Of a stretch of 64,000 bases of DNA, positions 48,434 to 59,660 are shown in pieces. Positions within the stretch are counted from its first letter, which is position 1. Each line of letters begins with the position of its first letter. Position numbers and translations under genes: made by a program. The DNA lies in the NCBI GenBank assembly GCA_024509875.1, contig JAMPIV010022916.1, positions 496,001-560,000 on the forward strand, read 5' to 3'. A model generated the notes under the pieces. The model did not search any database. It saw only the letters and a list, made by a program, of their open reading frames with translations, and was not told the DNA's origin. The DNA is from Oreohelix idahoensis. Lineage: Eukaryota; Mollusca; Gastropoda; Stylommatophora; Oreohelicidae.

Positions 48434-50827
48434 TGTCGTAAATTTATTTTGAGAGAAAAGAGTCGTAGAAATAGTGGTCCGGTTTAGAGTGGAAAATGAT
48501 GATGGAAAGCTCAGTGATAGAAAATGTAGATATTAAATAGTTGCTTCACAGCGTGCTGGAGGAGAGTAAAGACAGACTTATTTACGACAAATCGCTTCTC
48601 TCAATCTTCTCTTCCGCTCTCCTGGTCAAACAATTATTTGCCAGTTTTCCAGACTCGCATCTGCGCGCACACCGATTTGGTGTTTTTCACACACACAGAC
48701 GATGTAGATACAAACTATATTAAACGAATAGGGGAAAAGTTGGGCTTTGGGTATATCCAACACAGAACTAAATGAGTTTATGTGATTTTATTCACTTTAA
48801 ACATCAATCACTAACAAATATCAGGTATTACATAAATTATCATAAGTACACAAATGCAAATAACAAATTTGGGAGGGGTGAAGAAGATTGGTATCGACTA
48901 AGCCCTTCCCGCTTATTAGACAAAGATAAACCCAGTCCAGAGATAGATAATATCAGGAACACGGGTACGTTAACCTAACAGTGAAGTTAATTACTCTGAA
49001 AAGAGGTGTTACCAAATTAGTTATGGTGGTAGACAAAAAAATACTGTTATCCCAACTGGTGTCTTCCCTTTACTAAGCAAAAAAAAAGGGGGGGGGGGGG
49101 ATGAAACAGAGTTAACAAATTATCCCACTAAAGGAACAATGCCGGGTATACAGAAAACGTATTACCCGGTAGGCAAGTTAACAAATGGTTTGTTGCAAAA
49201 AAATTAAATCTCCTGTCATTCATACACACTGTGCGGATCCACACTCATATACACCACACACTTACCGAGTTGCAGCATCAGACAATCCCTTAGAATGATA
49301 AACACAATAATTAACTCTTGACGTATGACAACTGTCTAGTCCTTCTATGTCCCGCCCCAGATAATGCGAGGATTCACTGAGAGCAAATATTCCCGCTTAT
49401 CGCCGGACTTGAAGTTCTAAGAGTTCTTGTGTTTTATTATAAAGAAACGAGTCTATGGGATGGCACTGACGCAGTTCGACATAGGGGTGAAAAATGAGGT
49501 GATGGTATAATCCTTCACTGCGTGATGATAGCCACTGACCGGTAAAGTTTTTTTAATCCAGTGAGGAAAAAACTAGGCTCGGTCACATTCAGGTAAATCG
49601 GTAATCTCTCACAATAGAGCAGTATATAAACTATCGCTACTGGCACTGTTCATCTTCCAGTTTATCTTACAGATTTAATTTGATGATAATAATCAAATGA
49701 TCTTGGGTAGGCTTTCTTTCATGTAATTATGTTAGCTAGGCCGTACCGGACCACCACAAGATTTACTTTAAAAAAATGTCTCATCAAACTGTCTGGAAGT
49801 TTAAGAACCGAGTATGGAAACTCTGAAAGATTTCGTTATTGCTGGGATTGCAAAAGGTGATCAATCTAGAGAAAAAGATAGAAAACCCATAACAACATAA
49901 TCATACTTTAAAACAAATAATCTTCTAAGCGCGCGATAAATTTCCCGTTAAGCCTATAATACACTCGAGTATTTAATTATGTATTTAATAAACACTGCGC
50001 GAGTTCTAGTGGTTAAATCACACATCTATAAATATAGGACTTAACTAAATTTATTAATTATAAATTCCTTCGCGACTTTAAAAGTTAATTTAAGCATCTA
50101 TTATCTTTTGAAATAATATAATAGATAGATCATTATATTTACAACTGGAACTATTGAGACGGTTTAATTTAATAGGTTTAAATTAACACAAAATCCAATG
50201 AAATATAATGAATGAACTAGACCACTGATCACTTTACACAATATATATATTACCGCTTTGCACAGAAATAGAATTCACTGCAAATAAAATGAAAATCCAT
50301 GGGATAATCTAGCAAGATTTCAAATATCGCTAGTGCTACTATCAAGTTCTGGCCAGCGAATGATGAAGTGTCTATTCTTCATGGTCTATTTAGCTAAAAT
50401 GGAATGTAAGTTGAGTGGGACATGATAAACTTGACAGCTTATTTGATCTCATGAACTTTTGGGGATCTGACCGCCAAATCAAGAGAAGAAGCCGCCCCCT
50501 GGTCTTCGTATCTCCGTTCGCTGCTGCCCGTTTCGGCTTTCCCCCGTTCGCTCGGTTGCGATTGACACCGAGACGCGAAATTAGCGGCAAGCAACTGCGT
50601 CTCGTATCAGGGACCACTACTGTCTTTGATAACGCCGATAGTCTCCCCTGAAATCCCTCAGTCTGTCTCTTTGATCTCGTGCCGCGTGCTAAATGAGTCC
50701 CGGTGGAATGAGTTCTGGCAAACGAAAAGTTACAACAAATGTTCAGGGGTTCTAATGTTATGAAAAGCTAAAGTCCCTTTAAATCATCCATCATATCAGG
50801 GAGAATTCACTTGTCAAACTAGACGTA
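48434..50827 (-). repeat. 5' LTR of the Gmr1-type retrotransposon, outer 7 bp missing
   Basis: Matches 40742-43134 nearly base for base. On the outer side it ends at TACGTCT (minus: TACGTCTAG); the first seven LTR bases, TGTGACG, present in the 3' LTR, are gone. LINE sequence (GACTTCTATTTCTT region) follows directly. No TSD pairs with the left flank TATAC. Confidence 0.92.
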
Positions 50828-51883
50828 GTCTTCTATTTCTTTGCATTTTGTTTCTAGCCACCATTCTTTTGCTTCTCTACACATAGTACCTATGTCATTG
50901 TCTATTGTTTTATATTCTGGAGTGTTTTTTGCTTTCTTTCTTTCTGCCATTTTATTTAAGATGTCATCTGTCATCCAAATTTGATTTTTCTTAGGCTCCT
51001 TTTTAGGTTAATTTGCATTTGCTGATTGTATACTTGTTTTTAAGCATTCCCATTTTGCGGTTGCTTTTTCTTCTGGGTTTTCTCTTCTATACTGCTCCAT
51101 GCTTTCTGTCAATAACTGTTGATATTTATTTTTGACATCGATTAAATATTTCTGTTTTATATCTGGTTGTTTCAGCGCTGATATTTCTATCTGGGGTTCC
51201 TCCTGTCTTCTGTTTTCTACTCTTTTCAGCTTTATTTTTACTTTCATGACGACTGGATTGTGATCTGAATTTATGTCAGCGTCAGGATGTGTCTTTGCAC
51301 TTGTGACACTGTTCTTAAATCTATGTTTTATCATGATATAGTCGATTTGATTTCGTGTTACATCTCCTGGGCTTTTCCATGTGTATAATTTCCTTGGGTG
51401 GTGTTCACAAAAGGTGTTACATATGACCAGCTGGTTTTCTTCACAGAACTGGATAAGTCTGTCTCCTCTATCATTTCTTGTCCCTAATCCATACTGTCCT
51501 ACTATTTTCTTGTATTTTCCTTTTCCTACTTTTGCATTCATATCACCCATTACTATCAACACATCTGTAGATTTGACTAGTTTAAGTGTTTGTTGTAGCT
51601 CTTCATAGTATTCTTCTATTTCTTCCTCGCTGTGATCTTTAGTTGGTGCATAAGTTTGTAAGATTGATATGTCGAATGGCTTTGCTCTCATCTTTAGTAA
51701 CATCATTCTGTCATTGTGTGTCCAGTATCCACATACGTATTTTTCTAACTCCTTCTTTATCAACATTCCTACCCCTCTTTCATGTTTTTCTCCTCCTGAG
51801 TGTATAAGCGTGTACTGGTCTTTTGTTATGTAGCCTGTATCCAAAATTCTTGATTCTGCAACTCCCAGTATATCGAGTTTCAT
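50828..51883 (-). pseudogene. APE-type LINE (L4), endonuclease and linker
   Basis: Minus frame 51883-51008 (291 codons) is most of an apurinic-type endonuclease: LDILGVAESRI (Glu), LQTYAPTKDHSEEE, VLIVMGDMNAKVG (Asp/Asn), GLGTRNDRGDRLIQFCEENQ, YTWKSPGDVTRNQIDYIM and INSDHNPVVMKVK (catalytic SDH). The linker follows (KWECLKTSIQSANAN, stop at 51008), then in another frame KNQIWMTDDILNKMAERKKA and AREWWLETKCKEIED, where the LTR begins. The 5' end of the domain lies beyond the solo LTR at 54307-54508. Confidence 0.93.
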
Positions 51884-51891
51884 GTCTGTTG

Positions 51892-51896
51892 CCTCT
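51892..51896. repeat. 5-bp TSD of the solo LTR
   Basis: CCTCT, repeated at 54307-54311. Removing 51897-54311 restores the LINE frame as LILEATDMKLDILGVAE. Confidence 0.9.
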
Positions 51897-54306
51897 TGTG
51901 GTAAAGTGGGATGATATAAATATTTATAGGGGACTAGTGTACTGACTGAGATCAGCTGTGAAGGTATCTGTATCTAATAATGTGGAGTATTACAGATAAC
52001 CTTACTTGCTACCACATATATATATCTCTCAGTCAGACCTATTCTGGAATATTGTGATGACTACGTTGAATGTCTAGGGTTATGTAAATGATGAAGTGTA
52101 AGTCACAACAACAACAGACAGATAAACAAGTTAATTTATTTCACAGCACTTTACAACACTGTGACACTCACACACATGTAACACTCTATAAGACTATCTT
52201 AAAAGAGTCAGTTTGAAAAGTCAAATATATATATATATGTATTAATTTCTTTACATAGAGATATCCTGATTCAACTACACAGTGAACCAGGAATCACAAT
52301 CAATATTCTTACAAGTAGTATGTACACAGTTTATCAATTTACTCTTGTTATTGACATATTTTATTATTCTTATCTTATGTGTGTAAGTTGTGAAGTAGTA
52401 ATATGAGTTAATACTGGTTTTGTTTTTCAAGCTAGAGTGTTGTTTGTCATCATGACTTCAAGTGTCTTATCATTGGGAAAAGTTCACAGTTCCTGTCAAT
52501 TTAAACAGTTTATATTCCCTCTTTATTTACTGTCAATTTTAGAGGGGGGGGGGGGGACACAATGTTGAGCTCCATGGCCACACTTTCTTAACTTTCGTGA
52601 TGACTGCAGTAAAAGACTCCTCTGCTCGATTACTTCAATGAGTTCTGGAGCCACCTCACTGGTCGCTATCTGGACCCAGTAGTATGCTGTCAGCCTCAGG
52701 ATTCAGTAACTCATGCCAAATGCTGCCTCAATGACTTTTGACCACCGTCCCTGAAACAAGAAGGTTGTACCTCCTATTTCAAAACTAAGTCATAATCCAT
52801 TTCCACAATGAGCACAATACATAACAAACACTTGTGTTCAGTGCTGTAGGCCACTGCTAGCTTCATCTGAAACAAATTACACCAGTATACTCCTTCCTAA
52901 TGGTTACTACGCCTCTGCCATTCCAGCATTATTTCTTCCTAGTCCATAAGATAGGTGTCAGTGTACTGTTTGGCAATCCCATGCAGTTTTACTTTTTTCC
53001 GACACCTCCTATTCAGGTTGGAGCAATATTTAGGCTTTTCTCAAGTTGGCCACTGAACTACACACATATATATAGACATAAATCATCAATTCACATTCAA
53101 TTTTCATTAAAAAGATATCAAATATTTCAGCTTACCACAATTCAATGGAAATAATAAACAGTTTCGTTGACTGGCAATGAATAGGCACAAATTCCGATCT
53201 GCCTCTTGTCCCAGGCTTTTATTTTAGAAAAAAATATGCACTGGTGCTCAACGCACTGTTCTTAGTAGGTTTATTACAAGATGTGGCACGGAACAGACGC
53301 TCTGAACTGACTATATTGGCAGATCTAACCAATCATGCCATGTCTACACATCTTTTCAAAAAAGTACCCCTTCTATTCGTTTCCCATAACAACAGAAAAC
53401 TAGTATTTGCAGTCCAACTAATCGTGTTTAGTCTTACATCTCATTCCCGCCAATCAAATAGGAGTTAACATGGTAGGCTATTTCCGTAACGTAATGTTTT
53501 TCAAACACGTTATAAAAAAAATTTTATGAGCAGAAATGATTTCATGCTGTCAGGCACCCCCACTATTGTATTTTGGCCATAATTATTTTATTAACAGACT
53601 AAAGGCGTAACACATAACATATTCTTGGCTAGCAAGTCCTGCCGTACAATAATATATAAGTTAAAGCGAGCTACATGGTGGCGTTCAAAATATGTGTTTT
53701 CCAAAGATAGTCGTATATTTGTTTTTTACCACGCGTTCACTTCTATGTCATAGGGTGTCTTCTGTACTTTCAGGAGCTTAGATGTAAATCAGTAGAATTT
53801 CAGGTTTCCTAATAAGCATTTTTCATGTTTTAAAACCTGATTCTTGTAGTAGTTGTAGTGTTTTTCTGACACTGTTTATTTGAAAAAAAGTTAGTGCAGG
53901 CCTTACACGTGGGATTGGCGTTACTATTAATCGCGCGACGCGTGTAGTGTTGCATGCGTCCTTGCTTCCAGTCGTCCCTCTCTCTCTCCTGCTTTATCTG
54001 TCTTTTAGTTACGCCGTGTATGGAATGAATGAAATATTAAATCTAGGTCAGCTGCGTATCTCAAGGTTTTTCTTAGAAAGGCAGTACACGTTTCATTGAA
54101 GAAAGCGTGTAGTGATACAGTAGGCTTTTACTATCAACGTGAAAGCGTTACAATTTGCAGACGAAGTAGAAAACAAGGGGGATTTCGAGTACAGTCATTG
54201 TGACAGCACTGTTCTTTACCATTCTTCTTTCCTTTTATTAAATTTATTTGTTAGGCTTTGCATTTACGTTTTAATTTATATATGTGGATTAGAATATTTC
54301 ACGACA
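51897..54306 (+). mobile_element. Solo LTR (repeat F), 2410 bp, inside the LINE endonuclease
   Basis: Begins TGTGGTAAAGTGGGATGATA and ends ATTTCACGACA. TG...CA ends and a 5-bp TSD (CCTCT) are the hallmarks of an LTR. No coding sequence is present inside, so the element recombined to a single LTR. Partial relatives: 15590-16911 (reverse) and 62516-64000. Orientation relative to a parent element is by the TG...CA rule only. Confidence 0.85.
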
Positions 54307-54508
54307 CCTCTAATATAAGATTGTCTAGCTTTCCTTCTCGGTTTAGAGTTCTAACATTCCATGTTCCTATTTTTAGGCTTCTCCTACTAGTTTTTAGGTG
54401 GTCTTTCTCAGAATTCTCCCTTTCAACAGAATTTAAGGAACACTCGTCATTATGTACTTCCTTACTCATTAGAGGAGTTGCCTCTTCCCTGTTAATTTGT
54501 TCACACAT
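54307..54508 (-). pseudogene. APE-type LINE (L4), N-terminus of the endonuclease ORF
   Basis: Minus frame from about 54508: REEATPLMSKEVHNDECSLN, then SEKDHLKTSRRSLKIGTWNV, then RTLNREGKLDNLILEV. IGTWNVRTL is the first conserved box of AP endonuclease-like LINE domains. The nominal ATG (54508) lies inside the TSD, so the element itself begins at 54497 and may be slightly 5'-truncated. Confidence 0.9.
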
Positions 54509-54519
54509 GTCCTAGGCAT
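54498..54519 (-). pseudogene. First codons of the split cysteine-rich gene (ATG at 54519) and right TSD
   Basis: On minus, ATGCCTAGGACATGTGTGAA begins at 54519. AGGACATGTGTGAACA (54513-54498) is the 16-bp TSD. Its twin at 39310-39295 is followed by GTGCTAATAATTTCTGTTAT, so joined across the insertion the protein starts M-P-R-T-C-V-N-S-A-N-N-F-C. This matches the expected start of the family. Confidence 0.88.
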
Positions 54520-54700
54520 TTCTAACTACGATACTTTTGATAAGGGCAAATGCACTAACTAATGGCAAAATTTTATCAGAGATAAGATACTTATACACAA
54601 AGGTGATGTAATCATAGGTAGGATTGCATCATCAACTTCTAGTTACATTTTTTTTGGTCATTAGAAAAAAATTATGCAATCGCCAACAACAGTTGCGTCA
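54520..54700. other. 5' flank of the split gene
   Basis: AT-rich and unassigned; it would hold the promoter or left edge of the gene or its element. No inverted repeat to 35685-36278 or 37485-37860 found. Confidence 0.3.
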
Positions 54701-55829
54701 TATATACTGAAGCACATTAAAAACGCACCACCTGTATAATCCAGGAACAGAGTGTGAAATGTAAATATAAGTGTTTACAAGTTTACATATTTGGAATCTT
54801 TATTCATTTTCCTATGAATCAATGCTGGTCATTAATTTGTACATTTGATTGTTATGAAATTCATTGCTTTCTGTGCAGGCAAGGGAGAAAACAGCATTAA
54901 CATTTTCCACGGAAGACGTGAAGAGGCAAGCGATGGTGAAAACTGAATCCTCCCCAAATGTGAATACTGCCACCTCCAAATCGGTTGTGCTGACGAACAC
55001 AGCAATCTGCAAAGCGCTCTCCACACCGTCGCAAAATCCGCATACGTCCATCAGCAAAGGATATGTTGAATCTGCTCTCGTCTGTGAATAGGACAGCATT
55101 CCACTGCAGTCTAGTCCATCTGACATGTTGCTCTGCCCATTGCAGGCGCTGCTGACGATGTCTGTGAGTCAAGTTTGGTCCAACATAAGGTCGTCTTGCT
55201 GTAAGGCCTGCATCTCTGAGTCGTCGTATGACTGTCAATCGAGAGATTTGCCCACGTCTACCCACTATTGCTCTTGCTGTTTGACTTGCCGGGAGAGAAC
55301 GATTCCTTAGGTGACTCAGCACAATATGACGATCTTGCGCAGGGGTAGTAACTCGTGGTTGGCCACTCCGAAGTCTATCCCGGGCACTGCCAGTTGTTCC
55401 GTAACGTTCATTGAGACGTAGAATAGTGCTGTGGTGGCAATTCATCCTTCTGGCAATGGCCCGAGAGCTCATTCCGGTCTCCAACATACCAATGGCTCGT
55501 TGGCGGTCGTTTTGAGATAGTCGTAGCATTTCAAGCACATGTACTGGGTGTTTTGTCTCAACGGCCTTTTTATACCGACTATACTGCCACAACGCGTACA
55601 CGTTTTCAGGGTCATTGCTGTTGGGAATCGTGTTGCACGTGTAACTTTCATTGTTTCATGTAGTCTGTACACAAACCCGTGGGTTGAATCATGCACTTTC
55701 CATTCCAGCAGCCATTCGCTCTCTACCTCATGACAAACACGTGGAAAATCCATTCCCACACCTTTTTTTTCAGCTTCTCGGCATTAGTATATATAATGGT
55801 GATGCGTTTTTAATGTGCTTCAGTATATA
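54701..55829 (-). mobile_element. Tc1/mariner element, 1.13 kb, internally deleted
   Basis: Terminal inverted repeats of about 28 bp: TATATACTGAAGCACATTAA then AAACGCACCA on the left, and its complement GATGCGTTTTTAATGTGCTT then CAGTATATA on the right. TA dinucleotides at both ends are the usual TSD. Intact Tc1-like elements are about 1.6 kb, so roughly 0.5 kb is gone. Confidence 0.95.
54897..55601 (-). pseudogene. Tc1-like transposase, catalytic part truncated
   Basis: 234-codon frame. Paired helix-turn-helix region: LRLSQNDRQRAIGMLETGMS, RAIARRMNCHHSTILRLNER, GRRGQISRLTVIRRLRDAG, with the basic GSARDRLRSGQPRVTTP between. Then WTRLQWNAVLFTDESRFNIS (first catalytic D) and GGGSIHIWGGFSFHHRLPLH, ending VFRGKC. 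The second D (DNARPH-type) and third acidic residue are absent. A terminal NFITIKCTN-like piece is left downstream in another frame (54832-54860), so the deletion is internal. It can be mobilised only in trans. Confidence 0.92.
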
Positions 55830-55935
55830 TCACAGCCCAGCTGTAAACTACGACACAACGCACGTAGTGCTCAAAACTAAAGGCCAACATTGTAAGAGAG
55901 AAATATTGCTGAAAGCGAACGCAAATAAACAAATA
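55830..55935 (+). repeat. SINE fragment with GCGAACGCAAA tail
   Basis: CACAGCCCAGCTGTAAACTA, CGACACAACGCACGTAGTGC, AAGCGAACGCAAATAAACAA. Homologous to 3275-3385. The Tc1 element appears to have inserted at its 5' side. Confidence 0.65.
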
Positions 55936-56620
55936 AACAAACAAACTTTCCGTGAAAACGTGAGAGATTAAAATGTACATAAACATCGAGCTGCGTGCAA
56001 AGTTTCAGCTCTCTAAAAAGTGTAGGACATAGAGATTAATAGAGTCAAATATTTGAAACTAGACAAATATACAAATCTCCGGTGATCATAAATAAAAATG
56101 GTTAACAAAAGCATTTTCAGGCTTATGTTTTAAATTAACTTCTTCGTGTGTGTTGAAATGTACATTCGTATATAAATTATAACATACATGTTTACATACC
56201 TACACTTTCGCACAAACATAACGACCCACATAGCCAACTTCGTTCAAACATTTTCACCTGCACACACTTATATCACCTTTTTGCACGTTCCTTATCCAGA
56301 CAGTGGCTGAGAGGGCCTCCTCCCTGGAGACCTGCGTTCCTCTCGCATTCACGTGCAACTTTAGACTCCGCCGTGTGATAGAAAAGGTAAGAAGCCATTA
56401 GTTTCATTAAATATTCATTATAAATTAATAACGTAATTATCCAAGTCCCATAACTAGACGCAACAGACGCCTTTTGCATCATAGCATGCGTAAGAGTAAA
56501 ACCCGTTGCGCGTTTGAAAGACACGATTCTGCAGCTTTCAGATTTGCTAATAACTCGGCTTCCACTCGTAGCTCCCCGGGGTGTTTTATGAAATAAAGAA
56601 AAAACGCGACAGCACTACTG
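55936..56620. other. Unassigned spacer
   Basis: No protein-like frame or repeat match seen. Confidence 0.35.
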
Positions 56621-56624
56621 CCCC

Positions 56625-56815
56625 TCAAGCATGTCGTACATGGCGACTAACATGAGGTTGTGCCTGGGGCTGGCAACCTCATCATCTAACACAAGTTGCA
56701 GCCAAAACCACAGCAGCAATAGCAAATGAATACTTTGTGCAGGCTTTCTGCACGGGGGCCAGGTGCCGTGGTGGCTCACTGCTCCATAGGAAGCGATAAG
56801 AAACAATTATGATGA
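56625..56815 (+). repeat. SINE family S4, fullest copy
   Basis: CATGTCGTACATGGCGACTA, ACATGAGGTTGTGCCTGGGG, CTGGCAACCTCATCATCTAA, GCAGGCTTTCTGCACGGGGG, GGTGGCTCACTGCTCCATAG, AAGAAACAATTATGATGAAT. Structure as at 9110 and 28845. Confidence 0.7.
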
Positions 56816-56899
56816 ATAAATGAGCTTCAAATTGTTCTATAAACCTATAGTTATAACATTTTAAATAATGCCCACGATATATATACATATATACCGTGC

Positions 56900-57060
56900 T
56901 TTTTTTCTAGAAAAAAAGGTGGGTGTACTTTTTTATTTTTTTTTAAAGGCATGTATTTTAACGCTGTTTTTTTTTTTTTTTTAGCTTCAAAATCATTTAA
57001 TATTTAAACAGTAGGATCAAAGCCAAGTTTTTTTTTTTTTTTTAATTTTTGAATACAGTA
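56900..57060 (+). repeat. Poly-T rich low-complexity stretch
   Basis: Three T-runs of 12 to 16 bases (56935, 56966, 57026) in AT-rich sequence. Confidence 0.8.
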
Positions 57061-57125
57061 GGTCTCTGTTACAGGTGGAGATACTTGCAAAAAAGATTTA
57101 CAATACTTACTTAATTGAAATATAT

Positions 57126-57293
57126 TTATAATAAACTCCAAATCTGAGTCATGCCTGCAAAAGGTTCAATGTCTCGATTTCTCGCTTTGCTTTTTGTGTC
57201 AATAGCTGAGGGATGTCCCAAAAGTAACCAAGATTCAACAAATTTTGTTGGATCGAACTGACGTAGAGTGGACCCAACAATCTTGATGAACAT
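57126..57293 (-). pseudogene. Short protein fragment, possibly hAT-type transposase C-terminal region
   Basis: 55 codons from ATG 57293: FIKIVGSTLRQFDPTKFVES, then WLLLGHPSAIDTKSKARNRD, stop at 57126. Upstream, in another frame, LTKTQDNIGS reads as its continuation. The FxP.KFVxxWLxxGHxxA pattern recalls C-terminal pieces of multicopy hAT-like proteins, from memory only. Any function is lost. Confidence 0.3.
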
Positions 57294-57542
57294 CACTGCC
57301 GATATTGTCTTGAGTCTTAGTCAACAACGAAGATCTTTAAGGGGTTACTATAAGGTTCATCTGTACTATTGCATCAATGTTGCCATTATATCTCGTTTCT
57401 TTGTGTGGAAAATCTTTTTTCATTCACGCAACACAGATTGATGCAAAGGTTTTAATATTATAACAAAATGTATACAATCTATTTTTAAAACTTAAATTAA
57501 GTTTTAAAAAAGGGAATCCCCTCGTATCCCCGGAAAAAAGCA

Positions 57543-57735
<193 letters not shown>

Positions 57736-57739
57736 TCTG

Positions 57740-58630
57740 TCTTCATGGCAACTTGAAAAAAAATTCCCCTACTGACAAATCTCTGATTAAGTTAAAAAAA
57801 TGTTTTCATTAGTAATTAGTTTCACATGTTATAGCTGTAACTTTAATTTTAAATATGTAATTGCTTCATTGTTTCTTCTTCTTCTTCTTCTCTCTCTCCC
57901 CCCCCCCCTCTCTGTATATGTATGTGTGTATGTATTTTGGTGTGTGTGTATTACATTAATGAATGCAATATTAATATTAACATCATACTGCTGAAGATAA
58001 GAATGTAATAGTTTTAAATAAAATGACAGTTGTATTATGGCAAGACAGAAATGTAAAAAAAAAGCATTAATGCCTATTTCTTTACTCTGATGAAATAAGG
58101 ATTTCAATCGTTTGTCATTCACGTATCCATCCATTTATTCATCTGTATGTCTGTTCGTCTGCTTGTCTTTGTGGGAATATAGCAACGAAGGGATGAATTA
58201 ATCCCTTAATTACTACGCTCCACCCACGGCCTCTTGCCAGGGTCATCAACTCACTCATACCCATATCATGTCCTCTGTTTAGCGTCAAACTCCTCTTCCA
58301 AATCTGAGCCATAAGCTTTGGAGTGGGGAGGGTTGAAAGGGCGTCTGAGAGGCGGCGCCGATATAGGCAAACTATCTGTCACATTCGTTACTCTCTGGCA
58401 TGCATCTCACGCGCTAAACTTAACCCTCGGCACTCAGCAGCACGTGCTAGGCGCGTTTCCCAGAGGTTCTTCATCAAAGGAAGGCGCCAAGGGCGACAGA
58501 CGACCTGGAGGTTTGCGTGGACTTGATTCTAGGTTGGAAAACGAGTTCTATGCTCATCTGCAATTTGAGCATGTAGCCAGAATTTAACGCACTCGCATTG
58601 AAGGAAGTATCTGCACATTAAATCACCAAA
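57740..58630. other. Unassigned stretch with a GC-richer core (58315-58585)
   Basis: The core has two overlapping open frames (58318-58587 and 58323-58526) rich in Arg/Ser, without a recognisable domain. (TTC)n and C-runs are near 57880-57910. I cannot call a gene. Confidence 0.35.
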
Positions 58631-58642
58631 AAAGAATGTGTT

Positions 58643-58725
58643 AGATAGAGAGAGATAGAGAGGGAGGGAGAGAGAGAGAGAGAGAAAGAGAAAGAGAGAC
58701 AGAAAGAGAAAAAGGAAGGAAGACA
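58643..58725 (+). repeat. (GA)n-rich tract
   Basis: AGATAGAGAGAGATAGAGAG and related interrupted GA/GGGA repeats. Confidence 0.9.
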
Positions 58726-58824
58726 GAAAAGAAAGGCAGACTTGTTAACCTGATGGAAGTAGATTATCTGGTACAATAAAGCATGTACAACAATGTAACA
58801 ATATATAATACAGAAACAGACTTG

Positions 58825-58828
<4 letters not shown>

Positions 58829-58855
<27 letters not shown>

Positions 58856-58868
58856 CCACACCCACACC

Positions 58869-58905
<37 letters not shown>
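58829..58905 (+). repeat. (CA)n then (TA)n microsatellite
   Basis: CACACACA with four CCCACA interruptions, passing into ATATATATATATATGTATAT. Confidence 0.95.
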
Positions 58906-58984
58906 GTATATAAACATAGTGGCTACTTTCACAATTGCTCCCGGGTGGCAGAAAATAGGAGTAAAGATGAAAGCTGCAACTAAG

Positions 58985-59180
58985 GTAGAATGGGTTCAAT
59001 TCTCTGCACAAGACAACAGGAGGCTGACACTTGGGAGTCATGACCTAAGTGGGCCCGCATCCCTTAGAGTGTAAAGGAGATTAAGGGGCCGAAACACTTG
59101 ATCGACGGAGGGACGACTTCTGATGATCAGATTGTCTCCTGTTGTATCGCACTGTAGAGAGTTTCCTATCATATATACAT
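58985..59180. repeat. Dispersed repeat H
   Basis: AGGCTGACACTTGGGAGTCA, TGACCTAAGTGGGCCCGCAT, GGGCCGAAACACTTGATCGA, TTCTGATGATCAGATTGTCT and GAGTTTCCTATCAT, in the same order as 35510-35665. Confidence 0.65.
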
Positions 59181-59339
59181 TGTAGTTGTTGCGCCCTTCA
59201 GTCATAGCTATGGCAATGCGCCCCTGAGGTAATAGCCCACAGCTGCTTTTTCCCGGTGTTCTTTCGGCATGTTTTTTACTCTTCTGCGTGTTGTGAGAGC
59301 TTCTTTTGGCACAATCTGAAATATCATAGAGCACAAAAC

Positions 59340-59660
59340 AAATGTCTATGTTAGAGAGAAAATAATCACGTATGCAGGCCACCAAGAACCACTTTTGTCA
59401 GTAGTGAAACGTCGAAAGCTTGCCTGGTTTGGGCATGTAACTCGTCATGACTCCCTTTCGAAAACGATCCTCCAGGGAACAGTCGAAGGGAAACGGAGAA
59501 GAGGAAGGCAAAGAACCTTCTGGGCTGATAACATCAAAGAATGGGCAGGGCACGGCTTTTCCACACTTGTACGCATTGCTGAGGATAGAGCGCAGTGGAG
59601 GACCCTGTCTGCTGATGCTTCCACCATGGCACCCCTACGACCCATGACGGGTTAGGGTTG
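59340..59660 (+). pseudogene. LINE ORF2 C-terminus
   Basis: A clean frame (59395-59655) preceded by KIITYAGHQEPLLS reads VVKRRKLAWFGHVTRHDSLS, then KTILQGTVEGKRRRGRQRTF, then WADNIKEWAGHGFSTLVRIA, ending APLRPMTG. The 3' tail is GATGATGAGAAGTGGCGCC. AWFGHVTRHDSLSKTILQG is a familiar end of a LINE ORF2 (downstream of RT) that I recall from mollusc genomes. The copy is 5'-truncated to about 105 codons with no internal stop, so it is fairly young. Confidence 0.85.

Noticed and set aside
58318..58587. Candidate host gene in the GC-richer stretch
   Set aside because: Two overlapping frames of similar length, Arg/Ser-rich, no domain, no splice structure that I could defend.
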